Shown: one piece after another, positions 16,558 through 24,156 of the stretch | Numbering within the stretch: position 1 is the stretch's first letter | Layout: the number at the start of each line of letters is the position of its first letter | Assembly: GCA_019637685.1 (NCBI GenBank) | Contig: JAHBVF010000045.1 | Location: 1 to 44,639 of the forward strand | Length of the DNA: 44,639 nt | Reading direction: 5' to 3' | From: Caldilineaceae bacterium | GTDB lineage: Bacteria > Chloroflexota > Anaerolineae > Caldilineales > Caldilineaceae | Notes under the pieces: model-generated | Databases searched by the model: none | What the model was told of the DNA's origin: nothing | What the model saw: only the letters and a program-made list of their open reading frames with translations | Program-made: the position numbers and the translations under genes

Positions 16558-17769
16558 ATGAATATTTTTGTGGCACGACAACCGATTTTTGACCGCCGTA
16601 TGGACCTGTTCGGATACGAGCTGCTCTTCCGCCAGGGCATTAATGGCGCGTTCGCCAACATCTCCGGCGATTCCGCGACTTCTACTGTTTTGACGAACAG
16701 CTTTCTGATGATTGGGATGACAACCATCACAAACAGCAAGCGGGCATTCGTGAACTTTACGCGCAATCTGCTTCTGGCGGATATCGCGACAACCTTCCCG
16801 CGGGACCAGATTGTTGTCGAACTCCTGGAAGATATCGAGCCGGATGTCCACACCATTCACGCCTGTCGGCGGCTGAAAGAGGCGGGCTATTTGGTGGCAC
16901 TGGATGACTTCGCCTATCAGCCCACTTTTGATCCTTTGCTCGATCTGGTGGACATTGTAAAAGTGGACTTCCTTGCCACATCGAAACCCGAACGCGCGCA
17001 AATTGTAAGTCGGCTGCGTAGCAAGCACGTTCGCTTTCTGGCGGAAAAGGTAGAAACCCAGGACGATTTCGATATGGCGATGAGCCTGGGCTATTCGTAT
17101 ATCCAGGGCTTCTTTTTCAGCAAGCCAGATGTGGTGCAAGGACGGGATATTCCCGCTTTTAAGCTCAACTATCTGCGTGCCCTGCAGGAAATCAACCAGC
17201 CGGACATCGACATCGACCAGTTGGAGCAGATTATCCGGCTGGATACCTCCCTTTCGTTCAAGCTGTTGCGTCTGATTAATTCCGCCTTTTTTGGCCTGCG
17301 CCACAATGTCAAATCCATACGCCACGCCTTGGTCTTGTTGGGTAACGACGAACTACGCAAGTGGGGTTCCCTGCTGGCGCTCACCGGCATCGGGGATGAC
17401 AAGCCCAACGAATTGGCGGTTCTGTCGGCGGTTCGGGCACACTTTTGCGAAAAAGTGGCGGAGGAAGTGGGCATGCACGCCGAACACACGGATATCTATC
17501 TGATGGGGTTGTTCTCCCTCGTCGATGCTTTTATGGATGTGCCCATGGCACGGATTCTGGAAGAACTGCCCATTGCCGAAGACGCCAAGTCTGCACTCTT
17601 GGGCAAACCGAGCCGGTATGGGAATATTTTCCGCCTGGTGCTGGCCTACGAGGAAGCCGATTGGAACCAATTTGATGTCATCGCGTCCCGGCTGGGATTG
17701 CCTGACAACAAAGGCCCCTTGCTCTATCGCCAGGCCCTGCGGGCAGCCGACGATATCTTCCGCCGTTAG
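16558..17769 (+). CDS. EAL-HDOD domain signalling protein
   Basis: A 403-residue protein with an N-terminal EAL-like domain (about 1-200) and a C-terminal HDOD domain (about 200-395), the YuxH-type architecture. The opening NIFVARQPIFDRRMDLFGYELLFR is typical. The EAL signature is replaced by ELL (21-23), and other catalytic positions are only partly kept (ALDDFAY, AEKVET, QGFFFS). A c-di-GMP phosphodiesterase activity is therefore doubtful and a binding or protein-interaction role is more likely. The HDOD part shows LSFKLLRLINSAFFG and IRHALVLLGNDELRKW. HDOD domains often act in motility, stress or cell-cycle signalling. Its stop overlaps the convergent CoA-transferase gene by 4 bp. Confidence 0.9.
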   Translation: MNIFVARQPIFDRRMDLFGYELLFRQGINGAFANISGDSATSTVLTNSFLMIGMTTITNSKRAFVNFTRNLLLADIATTFPRDQIVVELLEDIEPDVHTIHACRRLKEAGYLVALDDFAYQPTFDPLLDLVDIVKVDFLATSKPERAQIVSRLRSKHVRFLAEKVETQDDFDMAMSLGYSYIQGFFFSKPDVVQGRDIPAFKLNYLRALQEINQPDIDIDQLEQIIRLDTSLSFKLLRLINSAFFGLRHNVKSIRHALVLLGNDELRKWGSLLALTGIGDDKPNELAVLSAVRAHFCEKVAEEVGMHAEHTDIYLMGLFSLVDAFMDVPMARILEELPIAEDAKSALLGKPSRYGNIFRLVLAYEEADWNQFDVIASRLGLPDNKGPLLYRQALRAADDIFRR

Positions 17770-18971
17770 ATCACGGCTGCCCGGCGCAATGCCTCGATCT
17801 TTTCCCCATCAAATCCCAACTTTTCCCGCAAGACGGCTGCTGTCTGCTCTCCCAAACGGGGCGGCGCACTGTAAATTTGGGGCGGGGTCTCGCTCATTTT
17901 GATCACAGGCCCGACCAACGAAATCCGATCCCCGCTGGAATCAACCACCTGTTGTACCATCTCTCTGGCCTGGGCCTGGGGATTGGCCAGCGCCGTGGGA
18001 ATATCGTCCACGGGGCCGCAAGGAACGTCGGCGTCCAGCAGCCCTTCGATCCATCTGCGTGTGGTCCGTTGGCGAAAAGTTTCTTCCAGCAGGGGGACCA
18101 GTTGCGCCCGATTTGCCACCCGGTCTGGATTGGTGACAAACCGGGGATCGTCGGTCAGCGCGGTCATTCCCATTGCCCGGCATAGTGCGCGAAACTGGCC
18201 GTCGTTGCCCACGGCCAGCATCAGATGCCCGTCCGCGGTGGGGAATGTCTGATAGGGGACGATTGTGGCGTGGGCGTTGGCATAGCGTTTGGGCGGCTGG
18301 CCGGAGACGAGATAGTTGCTCGCCACATTGGCCAGCCATCCCAACTGGGCGTCAAAGAGGGCAATGTCGATGTGCTGCCCCTGGCCTGTTGTCTGGCGGT
18401 GATGCAGAGCCGACAGAATGCCGATCACTGCAAACAGCCCCGCTGTCACATCCACAATCGCCACACCTACTTTGAAAGGGTCGCCGTCCTCCCCATTTTC
18501 CGTGGGGCCGGTAATGCTCATCAGCCCGCTCTGGGCCTGGATGACTGTATCGTAGCCAGGGCGATCTTTGTAAGGGCCTGTCTGCCCATAGCCAGTAATC
18601 GAACAGTAGATCAGCCCTGGATTGTCAGCCCGCAGCCGTTCGTATCCCAGCCCCAGCCGCTCCATTCCCCCCACCTTAAAGTTTTCGATCAGCACATCGG
18701 CCTGGGCGGCCAAATCGCGCAGAATGGCCCGCCCTTCTTCGCTCTTCAGGTTGAGGGTGATGCTCCGCTTGTTGCGGTTGACACTGAGAAAATAGGCGCT
18801 CTGGCCGTGGGCGCTGAAAGGAGGCCCCCAATGGCGGGTGTCATCGCCTCTGTCTGGCTGCTCCACTTTGATTACTTCTGCGCCGAAGTCGCCCAGCACC
18901 ATTGTGCCGTAGGGGCCAGCCAGCACTCGGGACAGGTCCAATACCATCAGATCAGCCAGTGCTTTGTCCAT
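17766..18971 (-). CDS. Class III CoA-transferase (CaiB/BaiF family)
   Basis: A 401-residue cytosolic enzyme of the formyl-CoA:oxalate / carnitine CoA-transferase family. Diagnostic segments are VLDLSRVLAGPYGTMVLGD, FGAEVIKVEQP, RNKRSITLNLKSEEG, DVLIENFKVGGMERLGLGY, and the active-site aspartate region AIVDVTAGLFAV. It transfers CoA between carboxylic acids through an aspartyl-CoA intermediate. The substrate cannot be named because family members with different acids look alike and there is no metabolic neighbour. I chose the ATG at 18971 with AAGGGA about 9 nt upstream. It is probably transcribed alone from the extended -10 at 19051-19056. Confidence 0.92.
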   Translation of the reverse strand: MDKALADLMVLDLSRVLAGPYGTMVLGDFGAEVIKVEQPDRGDDTRHWGPPFSAHGQSAYFLSVNRNKRSITLNLKSEEGRAILRDLAAQADVLIENFKVGGMERLGLGYERLRADNPGLIYCSITGYGQTGPYKDRPGYDTVIQAQSGLMSITGPTENGEDGDPFKVGVAIVDVTAGLFAVIGILSALHHRQTTGQGQHIDIALFDAQLGWLANVASNYLVSGQPPKRYANAHATIVPYQTFPTADGHLMLAVGNDGQFRALCRAMGMTALTDDPRFVTNPDRVANRAQLVPLLEETFRQRTTRRWIEGLLDADVPCGPVDDIPTALANPQAQAREMVQQVVDSSGDRISLVGPVIKMSETPPQIYSAPPRLGEQTAAVLREKLGFDGEKIEALRRAAVI

Positions 18972-19050
18972 TATTTTTTGTCCCTTCTTGGGGAGAAATT
19001 GAGCGGGCAATTGTTATGTGTGGTACAGTAGGGTTGGCTATTTGCCGGTT

Positions 19051-19056
19051 AGTATA
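19051..19056 (-). promoter_or_regulatory. Extended -10 promoter for the CoA-transferase gene
   Basis: The minus strand reads CTGGTATACTAACC, with TATACT and a TG extension 80 nt before the ATG. The cyclophilin promoter should lie in the same short divergent region (19010-19115) but was not identified. Confidence 0.4.
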
Positions 19057-19115
19057 CCAGAGCTTTCGTAGCACTGCGGAAGCACCGTTTTTACAATGAA
19101 GGAAAGGAACAGCAC

Positions 19116-19598
19116 GTGAAACAGTACCCTAGCGCGCCTGCCATGCAGATCGACGCCACCAAATCGTACACTGCAACAATCAAAACCAACCGGGGCGATA
19201 TTGTCATCGATCTCTACGCGGACAAGACACCCAATACGGTGAACAACTTTGTCTTTCTGGCCAAGGATGGCTATTACGACGGCGTTCAGTTTCATCGGGT
19301 GATCCCGGATTTTATGGTGCAGACCGGCGACCCCACGGGCACAGGACGGGGCGGCCCCGGCTATAAGTTTGCCGACGAATTTCACCCAGACCTGCGCCAC
19401 ACCGGCCCCGGCATTCTGAGTATGGCCAACGCTGGGCCAGGCACCAATGGCAGCCAGTTTTTCATCACCCACGTCAAGACCGACTGGCTGGATGGCAAAC
19501 ACAGCGTCTTTGGCAAAGTGCGGGAAGGCCAGGATGTGGTCAACGCCATCCGCCAGGGCGATGTGATGAATGAAGTTGTGATCGAAGAAAGTGAATAG
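19116..19598 (+). CDS. Peptidyl-prolyl cis-trans isomerase, cyclophilin type
   Basis: A 160-residue single-domain cyclophilin without a signal peptide, so cytosolic. It shows GDIVIDLYADKTPNTVNNFV, the catalytic FHRVIPDFMVQTGDP (Arg, Phe, Gln of the active site), GGPGYKFADEF, GTNGSQFFIT and HSVFGKV. It catalyses proline isomerisation during protein folding. The GTG at 19116 is preceded by AGGAAAGGA, so it is preferred. The ATG at 19143 would remove nine residues that are not part of the fold. A 158-bp palindromic element follows the gene. Confidence 0.94.
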   Translation: MKQYPSAPAMQIDATKSYTATIKTNRGDIVIDLYADKTPNTVNNFVFLAKDGYYDGVQFHRVIPDFMVQTGDPTGTGRGGPGYKFADEFHPDLRHTGPGILSMANAGPGTNGSQFFITHVKTDWLDGKHSVFGKVREGQDVVNAIRQGDVMNEVVIEESE

Positions 19599-19634
19599 AG
19601 ACTCGCTTGGGCGACAGCCCAATGCATCTTGTGG

Positions 19635-19792
19635 CAGATAAAAACGTGAAATGTGAGATCGTTGTTGAATCGTAACTGCTCAGGCTTTGGGTGCGACGCA
19701 CTCGCCACACAATTTTTGCACAGGGATATTCTCCTGGCGAGTGCGTCGCACCTGAATAGTTACGTTGAATCTTACATTTCACGTTTTATCTG
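19635..19792. repeat. 158-bp imperfect palindrome, MITE-like element 3
   Basis: The two arms pair over almost their full length. CAGATAAAA.CGTGAAATGT is at both ends, the GTAACT segments pair, and the inner GGTGCGACGCACTCGCC arms pair perfectly. The unpaired centre is about 30 nt. There is no coding sequence. It fills the space between the cyclophilin gene and the metal ABC operon, so it could act as a terminator-like barrier. The terminal sequences differ from elements 1 and 2. Confidence 0.7.
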
Positions 19793-19831
19793 TGATCTTC
19801 CCACTATTGGACTTTCACGTCTGGTTTCCCT

Positions 19832-20644
19832 ATGGATCCCCTTGTCGAACTGAAAGATGTGACATTCGCCTATGCCGGGCGGCCTGTGCTGGAGTCGATT
19901 AACCTGCACATCCACGCTGGCCAGTTTGCCGCGGTGGTGGGGCCAAGCGGCGCGGGCAAGACGAGCCTGCTCCGGCTCTTGTTGGGGACACTCCAGCCCA
20001 GCCGGGGGCGTATCGACCTGCATGGACAGGGGCACGCGCTGCAAGTAAGTTATGTGCCCCAAACGGAAACGGTGGACTGGAACTTCCCGGTGACGGTGGA
20101 GCAGGTGGTACTGATGGGCCGGGTGCGTCGCTCTGGTCCTTGGCCCTGGCCCACCCGCAACGAACGGCAGCGGATGGGGGCTGTGTTGGAGGAACTGGGC
20201 ATCGGTGAGTTGGCCCAGCGCCACATCCGGGAACTGTCCGGCGGGCAACAGCAGCGGGTCTTCCTGGCCCGGGCACTGATTGCCGAACCGGACCTGCTGG
20301 TGCTGGATGAGCCAACCACCGGCCTGGACCTGCGCACAGCGGAGACAATCCTGCATCTGCTGGCCCATCTCAACGAAAAAGGGATGACGATTCTGCTCAG
20401 TTCCCACGATCTGAACGCAGTGGCCGCGCATCTGCCCTGGGTCATCTGCCTGAACCGGCAGGTGATTGCCGAAGGACCTCCCGAACAGGTTTTTACCGAA
20501 GAGAATCTCAACCGTACCTACCGGGGGGATATGCTGGTGATGCGCCAGGATGGGGTGCTGCTGGTGCAACAGCGGCCCCATCCCCATACGGTCCACGACA
20601 TTATTTTGCACGAGCCAGTGCTGGGACACGCCGAGCAGGAATAG
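19832..20644 (+). CDS. Metal ABC transporter ATP-binding protein (zinc/manganese type)
   Basis: A 270-residue ABC ATPase. It has Walker A GPSGAGKTSLL, Q-loop YVPQTETVDWNFPVTVEQVV, signature LSGGQQQRVFLARAL, Walker B LLVLDEPTTGLD and switch His SSHDLN. The Q-loop sequence with DWNFPV is typical of the ZnuC/MntA/SitB family, which powers uptake of Zn2+, Mn2+ or Fe2+. The C-terminal tail is His-rich (RPHPHTVHD, later H residues up to GHAEQE) and could sense or bind the metal. The permease gene follows after 9 bp. No substrate-binding lipoprotein gene is beside them. Confidence 0.9.
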   Translation: MDPLVELKDVTFAYAGRPVLESINLHIHAGQFAAVVGPSGAGKTSLLRLLLGTLQPSRGRIDLHGQGHALQVSYVPQTETVDWNFPVTVEQVVLMGRVRRSGPWPWPTRNERQRMGAVLEELGIGELAQRHIRELSGGQQQRVFLARALIAEPDLLVLDEPTTGLDLRTAETILHLLAHLNEKGMTILLSSHDLNAVAAHLPWVICLNRQVIAEGPPEQVFTEENLNRTYRGDMLVMRQDGVLLVQQRPHPHTVHDIILHEPVLGHAEQE

Positions 20645-20653
20645 AACGCGGAT

Positions 20654-21499
20654 ATGGAATTTTTGCTGGAACCCTTCGCATTTGAATTTTTTCGCAACGG
20701 AACCACCGCCGCTGTGCTGGCCGGCGCGCTCTGCGGGCTGGTCGGGGTCTATATCGTCCTGCGAGGGATGAGTTACATCGGCCACGGACTTTCCCACGCC
20801 ATCTTCGGCGGCGCGGTTGTCTCTTTTGTCCTGGAGTGGAACTTCTATCTGGGCGCGGGGCTGTGGGGTTTCCTGGCCGCGCTGCTCATCAACCAGACGG
20901 TGCGCCGCACGAAAATCCCCGCGGACGCGGCCATCGGCGTCATCACCACCGCCAGCTTTGCCGTGGGCGTGGCGCTGATCAGCCGCTACCGGGGCTTCAC
21001 CCGCTCCTTCGACGCCGCGCTCTTTGGCAATATTCTGGGTGTCACCCAACAGGACGTGTGGATTGTGGCCGGGGTGGGGCTTGCTACTGCGGCAGCCATC
21101 TTTTTCCTCTACAAACAGCTTCTCTTCACAACTTTTGATGCCGAGGTGGCCCAGGTCTACGGCGTGCGCACAGAGTGGATCGACACGGCCTTTGCCCTGA
21201 TTTTGGCTTCGGTGCTGATCGTTTCCATGCAAATTCTGGGGGTCACACTGATCGCCGCCGCGCTGGTGACGCCCGCCATCACCGCCCGGCTGCTCACCGA
21301 CAGCTTTGATCGGATGATTCTGCTCTCCACTGCCATCGGCGGCTTGACCGGTTTTGGGGGGATGTACCTGAGCTTTTATGTGGACGTGGCATCCGGGGCA
21401 ACGATTGTTCTGCTGCAAGCGACGGTTTTTGTGATCGTTCTGGGTGTCATGGCCCTGCGCCATCAGGTGGGGACGCGGCTCGTACCCTTTGACCCGTAA
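20654..21499 (+). CDS. Metal ABC transporter permease (ZnuB/MntB-like)
   Basis: A 281-residue inner-membrane permease with about eight to nine hydrophobic helices. It belongs to the ABC-3 family: LCGLVGVYIVLRGMSYIGHG near the start, AIFGGAVVSF, the central RSFDAALFGNILGV segment that faces the ATPase, and LGVTLIAAALVTPAITARLL near the end are typical. It forms the channel with the ATPase encoded just upstream. Together they should import zinc or manganese, but the binding protein must be encoded elsewhere or the pair works without one. There is no good ribosome site, in line with translational coupling across a 9-bp gap. Confidence 0.9.
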   Translation: MEFLLEPFAFEFFRNGTTAAVLAGALCGLVGVYIVLRGMSYIGHGLSHAIFGGAVVSFVLEWNFYLGAGLWGFLAALLINQTVRRTKIPADAAIGVITTASFAVGVALISRYRGFTRSFDAALFGNILGVTQQDVWIVAGVGLATAAAIFFLYKQLLFTTFDAEVAQVYGVRTEWIDTAFALILASVLIVSMQILGVTLIAAALVTPAITARLLTDSFDRMILLSTAIGGLTGFGGMYLSFYVDVASGATIVLLQATVFVIVLGVMALRHQVGTRLVPFDP

Positions 21500-21529
21500 A
21501 TCGGGCGCGTTGTAATCGGGCGTGGCCTC

Positions 21530-22015
21530 TTACGGGCCGACGTTCACTTGCCAAATGTAGACCAGTTCTCCGCCCAGCCAGCCGCTCCACATCACCAGTG
21601 CTATCCCCAGCAGAAGTTGAATAGTCAGCGGCCACTTGCGTCCCGGCTGATCGAGAAAGTCACCCGTCACAACTTGTCTGCCCGGTTTTTCCGTGCCGCT
21701 GCGCAGCCGGGACCAGTGCAGCCAGCCCCGATAGAGCAGATCGCCGTAGAGCAGGGCCAGCAGCAGCCCGCTGGTTGTGTGCAGGTTAAGGATGCCCCGG
21801 TAGGGAGCGTCTGGTGGCAACCCGCCCTGATCGATAATCCCGGTGATGATTGTGACCAGCAGAGAGAGCCAGCCCGCGGGCAGCATCCACCAGGTCAATA
21901 TGCGCAGTTCGGGCCGGGTCTGCCAGTGGAGATAGGCCAGGGCTGTGGCACTGCTGGCCAGCAGAAATACAATGGGAAAATGCACGAGGAGCGGGTGTAT
22001 GACAGGCGGGAACAT
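21530..22015 (-). CDS. DUF2231 family membrane protein
   Basis: A 161-residue protein with four predicted helices. The opening IHPLLVHFPIVFLLASSATAL, with His at 7 and 12, and later NLHTTSGLLLALLYG are typical of DUF2231. The membrane-embedded histidines suggest haem or metal binding, and family members often sit near redox genes, but the function is not established. It is divergent from msrP. The ATG at 22015 has AGGGATG about 5 nt upstream, and TATACT with a TG extension lies at 22056-22061. Confidence 0.8.
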   Translation of the reverse strand: MFPPVIHPLLVHFPIVFLLASSATALAYLHWQTRPELRILTWWMLPAGWLSLLVTIITGIIDQGGLPPDAPYRGILNLHTTSGLLLALLYGDLLYRGWLHWSRLRSGTEKPGRQVVTGDFLDQPGRKWPLTIQLLLGIALVMWSGWLGGELVYIWQVNVGP

Positions 22016-22055
22016 CGGACATCCCTAGTGGGTGGACAGAATTTCGATGAAAAGC

Positions 22056-22061
22056 AGTATA
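22056..22061 (-). promoter_or_regulatory. Extended -10 promoter for the DUF2231 gene
   Basis: The minus strand reads TGTGCTATACTGC, with TG extension and TATACT, 41 nt before the ATG. The nine-base core TGTGCTATA is shared with the era promoter. Confidence 0.5.
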
Positions 22062-22285
22062 GCACATCACAGAAATCTTCCCAGAACCGACTTTATACTG
22101 CACTACGCACCCCGTAACCATTTCATAAGAGTTCGGCAAGGGAAGTTTGAGGGAATCCGGGTATTCTGGGATGGCGACACAGCTTTTGGCCGTCATACTA
22201 AAGAGATTCGTTCCCGACCAGTTGACAGGTGAATCTATTCCGGCGGACTTTTCATCCGCCCGGAATTTTTTTGAGAGGTGATAAA

Positions 22286-23278
22286 ATGAGCAGAATTCCC
22301 AAAATCTCGTGGCAGGAAATTACTCCCGAACGTGTCTATTTGAATCGTCGGCAGTTGATGGTAGGGGCCGGTGCTGCCCTAAGCGCGGTGGCTTTGGCTG
22401 CGTGTGGCGTGGAGCCGCCCGCCGCGGCCCCTGCGCCCGCGTCTGCCGCTGGGGAGAGCGCGTCACCCACAGCCACACCCGATACCCGTGCCCCCGCGGC
22501 CGGCGCAACCACCGACGAGCTGGGCGATCCCCTCAACGATTTCGAGCAGATCACCAACTATAACAATTTCTACGAATTCAGCACAGACAAGCAGTCCGTG
22601 GCCAAGCTGGCAGCCAATTTTCCGCTCACGCCGTGGACGGTGACCGTCGGCGGGCTGGTGGACAACCCCATCACCTACGATATGGATGACATTCGCAAGG
22701 CGTTTGACATTGAAGAGCGCATCTACCGCCTGCGCTGTGTGGAGGCCTGGTCGATGGTCATTCCCTGGATGGGCTTCCCGCTGGGCAAGCTGCTGGCCGC
22801 GGCCGGTCCCAAATCCGACGCCAAGTATGTGCGTTTTCAAACCCTGCACGATCCGGCGCTGATGCCCGGCCAGAACAGTACCTGGTATAGCTGGCCCTAC
22901 ACCGAAGGGTTGCGCCTGGACGAAGCAATGAACGATCTGGCCATCCTTTCCACGGGTCTCTACGGCAAAGATCTGCTGCCCCAGAGCGGCGCGCCCCTGC
23001 GTCTGGTCGTGCCCTGGAAATATGGATTCAAAAGCATCAAATCGATTGTCAGCATCGAACTGGTGGCCGAACAGCCCAACTCCCTGTGGATGGACGCGGC
23101 CCCGAATGAATACGGCTTCTATGCCAATGTGAACCCGGATGTAGACCACCCCCGCTGGTCCCAGGCCAGCGAGCGGCGCATCGGCGAGCTGGGCCGCCGC
23201 GCCACCCTGCCTTTCAACGGCTATGCCGAGCAGGTGGCGGGACTGTACGACGGGATGGACTTGCGCAAGAATTTTTAG
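22286..23278 (+). CDS. msrP: Methionine sulfoxide reductase catalytic subunit MsrP (molybdopterin)
   Basis: A 330-residue exported molybdoenzyme that reduces protein-bound methionine sulfoxide outside the cytoplasm. The ATG at 22286 has GAGGTGAT about 6 nt upstream and is preferred to the start at 22229. The N-terminus has twin arginines (NRRQLM, R21-R22) for Tat export. It then has LAAC with Cys40, which suggests a lipid anchor, and an Ala/Pro/Thr linker. The sulfite-oxidase-like fold follows, with the molybdenum-ligand Cys in YRLRCVEAWSMVIPW and later GAPLRLVVPWKYGFKSIKSI. The partner MsrQ is encoded 85 bp downstream. A palindrome starts at the stop codon between the two. Confidence 0.93.
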   Translation: MSRIPKISWQEITPERVYLNRRQLMVGAGAALSAVALAACGVEPPAAAPAPASAAGESASPTATPDTRAPAAGATTDELGDPLNDFEQITNYNNFYEFSTDKQSVAKLAANFPLTPWTVTVGGLVDNPITYDMDDIRKAFDIEERIYRLRCVEAWSMVIPWMGFPLGKLLAAAGPKSDAKYVRFQTLHDPALMPGQNSTWYSWPYTEGLRLDEAMNDLAILSTGLYGKDLLPQSGAPLRLVVPWKYGFKSIKSIVSIELVAEQPNSLWMDAAPNEYGFYANVNPDVDHPRWSQASERRIGELGRRATLPFNGYAEQVAGLYDGMDLRKNF

Positions 23279-23348
23279 GTGATTGGTTGACTGGTTGATT
23301 CGTTCCCTTCAAACCCTAATCAGCCAATCAACCAATTATCTAATCACC
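23278..23348. repeat. Imperfect palindrome between msrP and msrQ
   Basis: The left arm starts with the last base of the msrP stop (TAG, 23276-23278). Both arms are made of TGATTGGTTGA units. The right arm (ending at 23348) matches the left one with two mismatches and an extra 8 nt. It resembles the perfect palindrome at 6357-6420. It sits 16 nt before the msrQ start. Confidence 0.6.
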
Positions 23349-23363
23349 ACTGGACATCAGTCA

Positions 23364-24053
23364 ATGAATGGGCTATCCCGCCTTCTCACCAAAAACCGCA
23401 TACTCTGGCTGGTCCATATCGGATCGCTGCTGCCTTTGGCCTGGCTGCTGTGGGATTTCTACGCGGGCAATCTGACCGTCAACCCAATTCAGGACATCAC
23501 CTTCCGCACGGGCAAACCCGCGCTGGTGCTGCTGGTACTTTCCCTGGCGGTGACGCCGCTGAACACGATTTTTGGCTGGCGGGAGATTATCCCGGCCCGC
23601 AAATGGCTGGGGTTGTACGCCTGGGGCTACGTGTCTGTCCACTTTCTGGTCTTCATCGGGCTGGACTACGGCTTTGACTGGGGGCTGCTCTACGAAGCCA
23701 TCTTCGAGAAACGCTACGCGCTGGTGGGCTTTGCCGCCCTGCTGATTCTGACACCCCTGGCCCTCACCTCCACCAAAGGCTGGCAGAAACGGCTGGGCAA
23801 AAAGTGGAAGCGGCTGCACCAGTTGGTCTACGCCGCGGGTCTGCTGGGCGTCTTCCACTATCTCTGGCTGGTCAAGTCGGACATCCGAGAGCCGATTGCC
23901 TGGGGTATCGTCGTCATTCTGCTGCTAGTGGCCCGCATCCCCCGGGTGCGCAAGGCGCTGGTGGCTTGGCGGGTGCGGCTGACGGGGAAGAGTTCAGCGA
24001 AACCCGGTTCTCATCCCCAGCGGGTCGATCCCCGGCAGATTACAAGCGGTTGA
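23364..24053 (+). CDS. msrQ: Haem-binding membrane subunit MsrQ
   Basis: A 229-residue inner-membrane cytochrome b-like protein of the ferric-reductase-like family, with about six helices. It carries electrons from the quinone pool or flavin to MsrP. Family features are TGKPALVLLVLSLAVTPLN, WLGLYAWGYVSVHFLVFIG with a haem-ligand His, RYALVGFAALLILTPLALTS, and WKRLHQLVYAAGLLGVFHYL with two His. The ATG at 23364 gives the usual family start. A longer frame would be coded by the palindromic repeat. The ribosome site is weak. The TGA stop ends on the first base of a 26-bp terminator stem. Confidence 0.92.
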   Translation: MNGLSRLLTKNRILWLVHIGSLLPLAWLLWDFYAGNLTVNPIQDITFRTGKPALVLLVLSLAVTPLNTIFGWREIIPARKWLGLYAWGYVSVHFLVFIGLDYGFDWGLLYEAIFEKRYALVGFAALLILTPLALTSTKGWQKRLGKKWKRLHQLVYAAGLLGVFHYLWLVKSDIREPIAWGIVVILLLVARIPRVRKALVAWRVRLTGKSSAKPGSHPQRVDPRQITSG

Positions 24054-24110
24054 CACAGAACAAAAAAGCGGTCGCATCCTCAGAGATGCGACCGCTTTTT
24101 TGTTCTGTGT
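24053..24110. terminator. Bidirectional terminator, 26-bp perfect stem
   Basis: Arms 24053-24078 and 24085-24110 are perfectly complementary around a 6-nt loop. The stem includes six A on one side and six T on the other, so it can work in both directions between the convergent msrQ and C25 genes. It begins with the last base of the msrQ stop codon. Confidence 0.85.
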
Positions 24111-24112
24111 TG

Positions 24113-24153
24113 GTAAAAGGCTGAACTTCTTCCAGGAACATCCAGCCTTTTAC
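24113..24153 (-). terminator. Second hairpin, 3' end of the C25 peptidase gene
   Basis: An 11-bp perfect stem (24113-24123 with 24143-24153) with a 19-nt loop, starting 4 nt after the TAG stop of the C25 gene. Read on the minus strand it precedes the larger stem at 24053-24110, so the two form a tandem termination or mRNA-protection structure. Confidence 0.6.
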
Positions 24154-24156
24154 CGT

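Noticed and set aside
16314..16856. An intact minus-strand gene of 180 codons containing the zinc-ribbon-like stretch
   Set aside because: Two thirds of it are antisense to the EAL-HDOD gene. Only the short zinc-ribbon-like piece outside that gene resembles a protein, so it is described as a relic.
19772..21463. A minus-strand open frame of about 560 codons
   Set aside because: It is antisense to the ABC ATPase and permease genes, which carry all diagnostic motifs. Its composition (Gln/His/Gly-rich) is that of an antisense artefact.
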